DNA of 64,000 bases from positions 868,001 through 932,000 of the forward strand of contig JBBCGS010000003.1 in assembly GCA_037200125.1 (NCBI GenBank), written 5' to 3'. Below the pieces are notes generated by a model, which worked only from the letters and a program-made list of their open reading frames with translations, did no database searches and was not told the origin of the DNA. Positions within the stretch are counted from its first letter, which is position 1; each line of letters opens with the position of its first letter. Source of the DNA: JADGHX01 sp037200125. Its GTDB lineage: Bacteria; Pseudomonadota; Gammaproteobacteria; Steroidobacterales; Steroidobacteraceae. The translations under genes and the position numbers were made by a program. Positions 61,142 to 64,000 of this stretch are shown piece after piece.

Positions 61142-64000
61142 ATGTGGATCGTTCAGGTGGCTCTACGCCGCCCCTATACCTTCATCGTCCTCGCGTTGTT
61201 GTTGCCGCTGTTCGGCGCCCTGACGCTGTTCGGCTCGCCCGGCCGCTCCGGCATGGCAACGGACATATTCCCGGACATCGGCATCCCGGTCGTCGCGATC
61301 ACCTTCCAGTATTCCGGCCTCTCGCCGGATGAAATGGCCGGGCGCATCACGACACCGCTCGAGCGCTTCCTCACGACCATCGTCAATGACGTCGAGCACG
61401 CCGAATCGCAGACCTACGCCGGCGTCTCCGTCATCAAGGTGTTCTTCCAGCCGGGCGTGAACATCAACCCTCGCGATGTCGCAGGTCACCGCGTTCTCGC
61501 AGAGCATTCTCAAGCAGATGCCGCCCGGCGTGGACGCCTCCGCTGATTCTGAAGTACAACGCGTCGAGCGTGCCGATCCTGCAGCTCGCCATGTCGAGCC
61601 AGAAACTCACGGAGTCGGCGCTGTTCGACTTCGGTAACGCTTTCATCCGTTCGCAGATCGCGACCGTTGCGGGCGCGTCGATCCCCTACCCGTTCGGTGG
61701 CGCCGCTCGCCAGATCCAGGTGGATCTGCGGCAGGACGCGTTGCGTGCGCACGGCCCTCTCCGCCGTCGATGTGAACACCGCCATCGGTAACCAGAACCT
61801 GGTGATTCCGGCGGGCACGCAGAAGATCGGCGACTACGAATACAACGTGAAGCTCAATGCGAGCCCGCAGAAGATCGACGAGCTGAACGACCTGCCGATC
61901 AAGTCCGAGAACGGCGCGGTCACCTACATTCGCGACATCGCCTACGTGCACGACGGCCACCCGCCGCAGACGAACATCGTGCGGGTCGATGGTCATCGCG
62001 CGGTGCTGATGTCGATTCAGAAGACGGGCTCCGCTTCGACGCTGGACATCGTCAGCTCCATCAAGGACAAGCTGCCGATCATCCGCGAGATCCTTCCGGA
62101 AGGCGCGTCGATCGCGCCGACGGGCGACCAGTCCGTGTTCGTGCAGGCCGCGATCCAAGGCGTCGCAACCGAAGGCATCATCGCCGCGGCTCTCACAGCG
62201 CTCATGATCCTGCTGTTCCTCGGCAGCTGGCGCAGCACGCTGATCATCACGATCTCGATTCCGCTGTCGGTGATCACTTCGATCATCCTGCTGAACCTGC
62301 TCGGCGAGACGATGAACCTCATGACGCTGGGCGGTCTCGCGCTCGCCGTCGGTATTCTCGTCGACGACGCGACCGTCACCATCGAGAACATCAATCGTTA
62401 TCTCGAGGAAGGCAAGGGCGTCGAGGAGGCGATTCTCGAAGGCTCGCGGCAGATTCTCGTGCCGGCGCTCGTGTCGACACTGTCGATCTGTATCGTGTTC
62501 ATCCCGATGTTCCTGCTGGCGGGCGTCTCGCGTTACCTCTTCGTGCCGATGGCCGAAGCGGTGGTGTTCGCGATGCTCACGTCCTACATGCTCTCGCGCA
62601 CGCTCATCCCGACGCTCGCGAAATACTGGCTGCGTACACATGCGGCGGAGCAAGCTGCGCTGGCGAATCCGAACGCCTGGCAGCGGTTCCAGAAGAAATT
62701 CGAAGCTCGCTTCGAGCACTTCCGCGACAGCTATCACGGGCTGCTGGGCAAGGCGCTGGGTCGCGGTCGATCGTTTATCTTCATCTTCCTCGGCGTGGTG
62801 GCGGTGTCGATGCTGCTCTACCCGTTGCTGGGCCGTACTTCTTCCCCGACGTGGATTCAGGGCAGATCAAGCTGCACGTGCGCACGCCGACGGGCGTACG
62901 CGTGGAAGAGACCGCCTCGCAGGTCGACCACATCGAAGCAGCCGTCCCGCAAAGTGATCCCGGCGAACGAGCTTGCCAACGTCGTCGACAACATCGGCCT
63001 GCCGGTGTCGGGCATCAACATCACGTACGGCAACTCCGGCACCATCGGCAACAGCGATGCCGATGTGTTGATCACGCTCAACAAAGATCACGGGCCGTCC
63101 GCGGACTACATCAAGACGCTGCGCGAAGTGTTGCCGAAGGAGTTTCCCGGCACGTCGTTCGCATTCCTGCCGGCGGACATCGTCAGCCAGATTCTCAACT
63201 TCGGCCTGCCGTCGCCCATCGACATCCAGATCGTCGGCGCGAGCCCGAAGAACCGCGATCTCGCGAACGAGATGCTGGAGAAGCTGCGCCATGTGCCGGG
63301 CCTCGTTGACTTGCGCATCCAGCAGACCTTCAACCAGCCGGAGCTGCGTGTCGTCACCGATCGCAGCCGCGCGCAGGAGCTCGGATTCAGCCAGAAAGAC
63401 GTTGCGAACAACCTGCTGCTGACTCTCTCCGGCAGCGGGCAGATTGCGCCGACGTTCTGGCTGAACCCCGACACGGGCGTGCAGTACCCGATCGTCGCGC
63501 AGACTCCGCAGTACCGAATGGATTCGCTGTCAGACCTGCAGAACGTGCCGATCAACGCGGGTAACAAGTCGCAGCTGCTCAGCGGTCTTGCGAGCATCTC
63601 GCGCGGATTCGGCCCGAGCGTGGTCTCGCACTACGACGCGCAGCCGGTGATCGACATCTTCGGCGCCGTGCAGGGCCGCGACCTCGGCGCCGTGGCAAAA
63701 GAGATCAACAAGATGATCGCGAGCTACGACGGCAAGATGCCCAAGGGCACTCGCATCGTGGCGCGCGGGCAGATGCAGACGATGGAAGCCTCGTACACCG
63801 GCCTCTTCATCGGCCTCGCGGGCGCGATCCTGCTCGTGTATCTGCTCATCGTCGTCAACTTCCAGTCCTGGCTGGATCCCTTCATCATCATTACCGCACT
63901 GCCGGCCGCGATCGCGGGCATCGCCTGGATGCTCCTGATCACCGGCACCACGCTCAGCGTGCCTGCCCTCACGGGCGCCATCATGTGTATGGGTGTCGCT
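61142..64000 (+). pseudogene. RND efflux permease (HAE1/AcrB-like), five frame breaks, 3' end outside window
   Basis: It starts MWIVQVALRRPYTFIVLALL with the N-terminal helix and DIFPDIGIPVVAITFQYSG. It carries LGGLALAVGILVDDATVTIEN, the proton-relay Asp pair, and further RND helices to the window edge. Family members have about 1050 residues; about 950 are visible here. Frame breaks lie near 61485, 61540, 61745, 62830 and 62945. No nonsense codon interrupts any segment. It is a proton-driven exporter of drugs or other small molecules. Its membrane-fusion partner may be left of it (none recognised) or right of the window. Confidence 0.85.

Noticed and set aside
1..64000. CRISPR array
   Set aside because: No regularly spaced direct repeats with unique spacers were seen; the repeats found are dispersed or inverted.

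Overview
The window is a high-GC, densely packed gammaproteobacterial chromosome segment. Gene content and order in two blocks match the layout known from Pseudomonas aeruginosa. Protein character (Chp type IV pilus chemosensory cluster, split NrdJa/NrdJb, an Ala/Lys-rich extension on RpoD, frequent -10 boxes of the TAGAAT/CATAAT type right before start codons) fits a non-pseudomonad lineage, such as a Steroidobacter/Nevskia/Xanthomonas-type bacterium. That placement is inference; no rRNA is present to settle it.

Block 1 (1-27.4 kb) carries bioA, rsmE, then on the minus strand the twitching-motility chemosensory operon pilG-pilH-pilI-pilJ-chpA-chpC. It continues with gshB, tonB, yqgE, ruvX, pyrB and pyrK-like, three PilT-family retraction ATPases (pilT, pilU and a second pilU-like gene), then yggS-proC-yggT-yggU and an HU-family gene. 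The order matches the P. aeruginosa PA0390-PA0420 neighbourhood as I recall it. It lacks pilK and chpB (receptor methylation and demethylation) and has gained a two-gene insert, a ParA-like protein plus an AlbA_2/HATPase protein, between pyrK-like and the pilU genes.

The middle (27.5-48 kb) holds stress and envelope functions: an alpha/beta hydrolase, an FKBP and htpG in one overlapping operon, an orphan ParA, ppnN, an L,D-transpeptidase, a lipoprotein, mltD with LysM repeats, nrdJab, hsp20, a DegP/DegQ-type protease, an NDUFA9-like protein, an aminopeptidase, cca and uppP. This part is rich in non-coding repeats: two ~280-bp long-inverted-repeat elements, a 35-bp terminator-like repeat family, a 35-bp tandem duplication, a second dispersed repeat, and a candidate small RNA with an intrinsic terminator.

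Block 2 (48-58 kb) carries a MidA/NDUFAF7-like methyltransferase (frameshifted), folM-like, folK, folB, tsaD and the macromolecular synthesis operon rpsU-yqeY-(small membrane protein)-dnaG-rpoD. The last 6 kb hold a hydrolase, a secreted protein, a siderophore-interacting protein, a secreted hypothetical protein and an RND efflux permease running off the right edge. These last three genes carry seven single-base frame breaks between them and no nonsense codons, which suggests sequence error or very recent decay.

Most operons are tight, with 4-bp ATGA/GTGA/TTGA stop-start overlaps. No tRNA, rRNA, CRISPR array or complete insertion sequence was seen.
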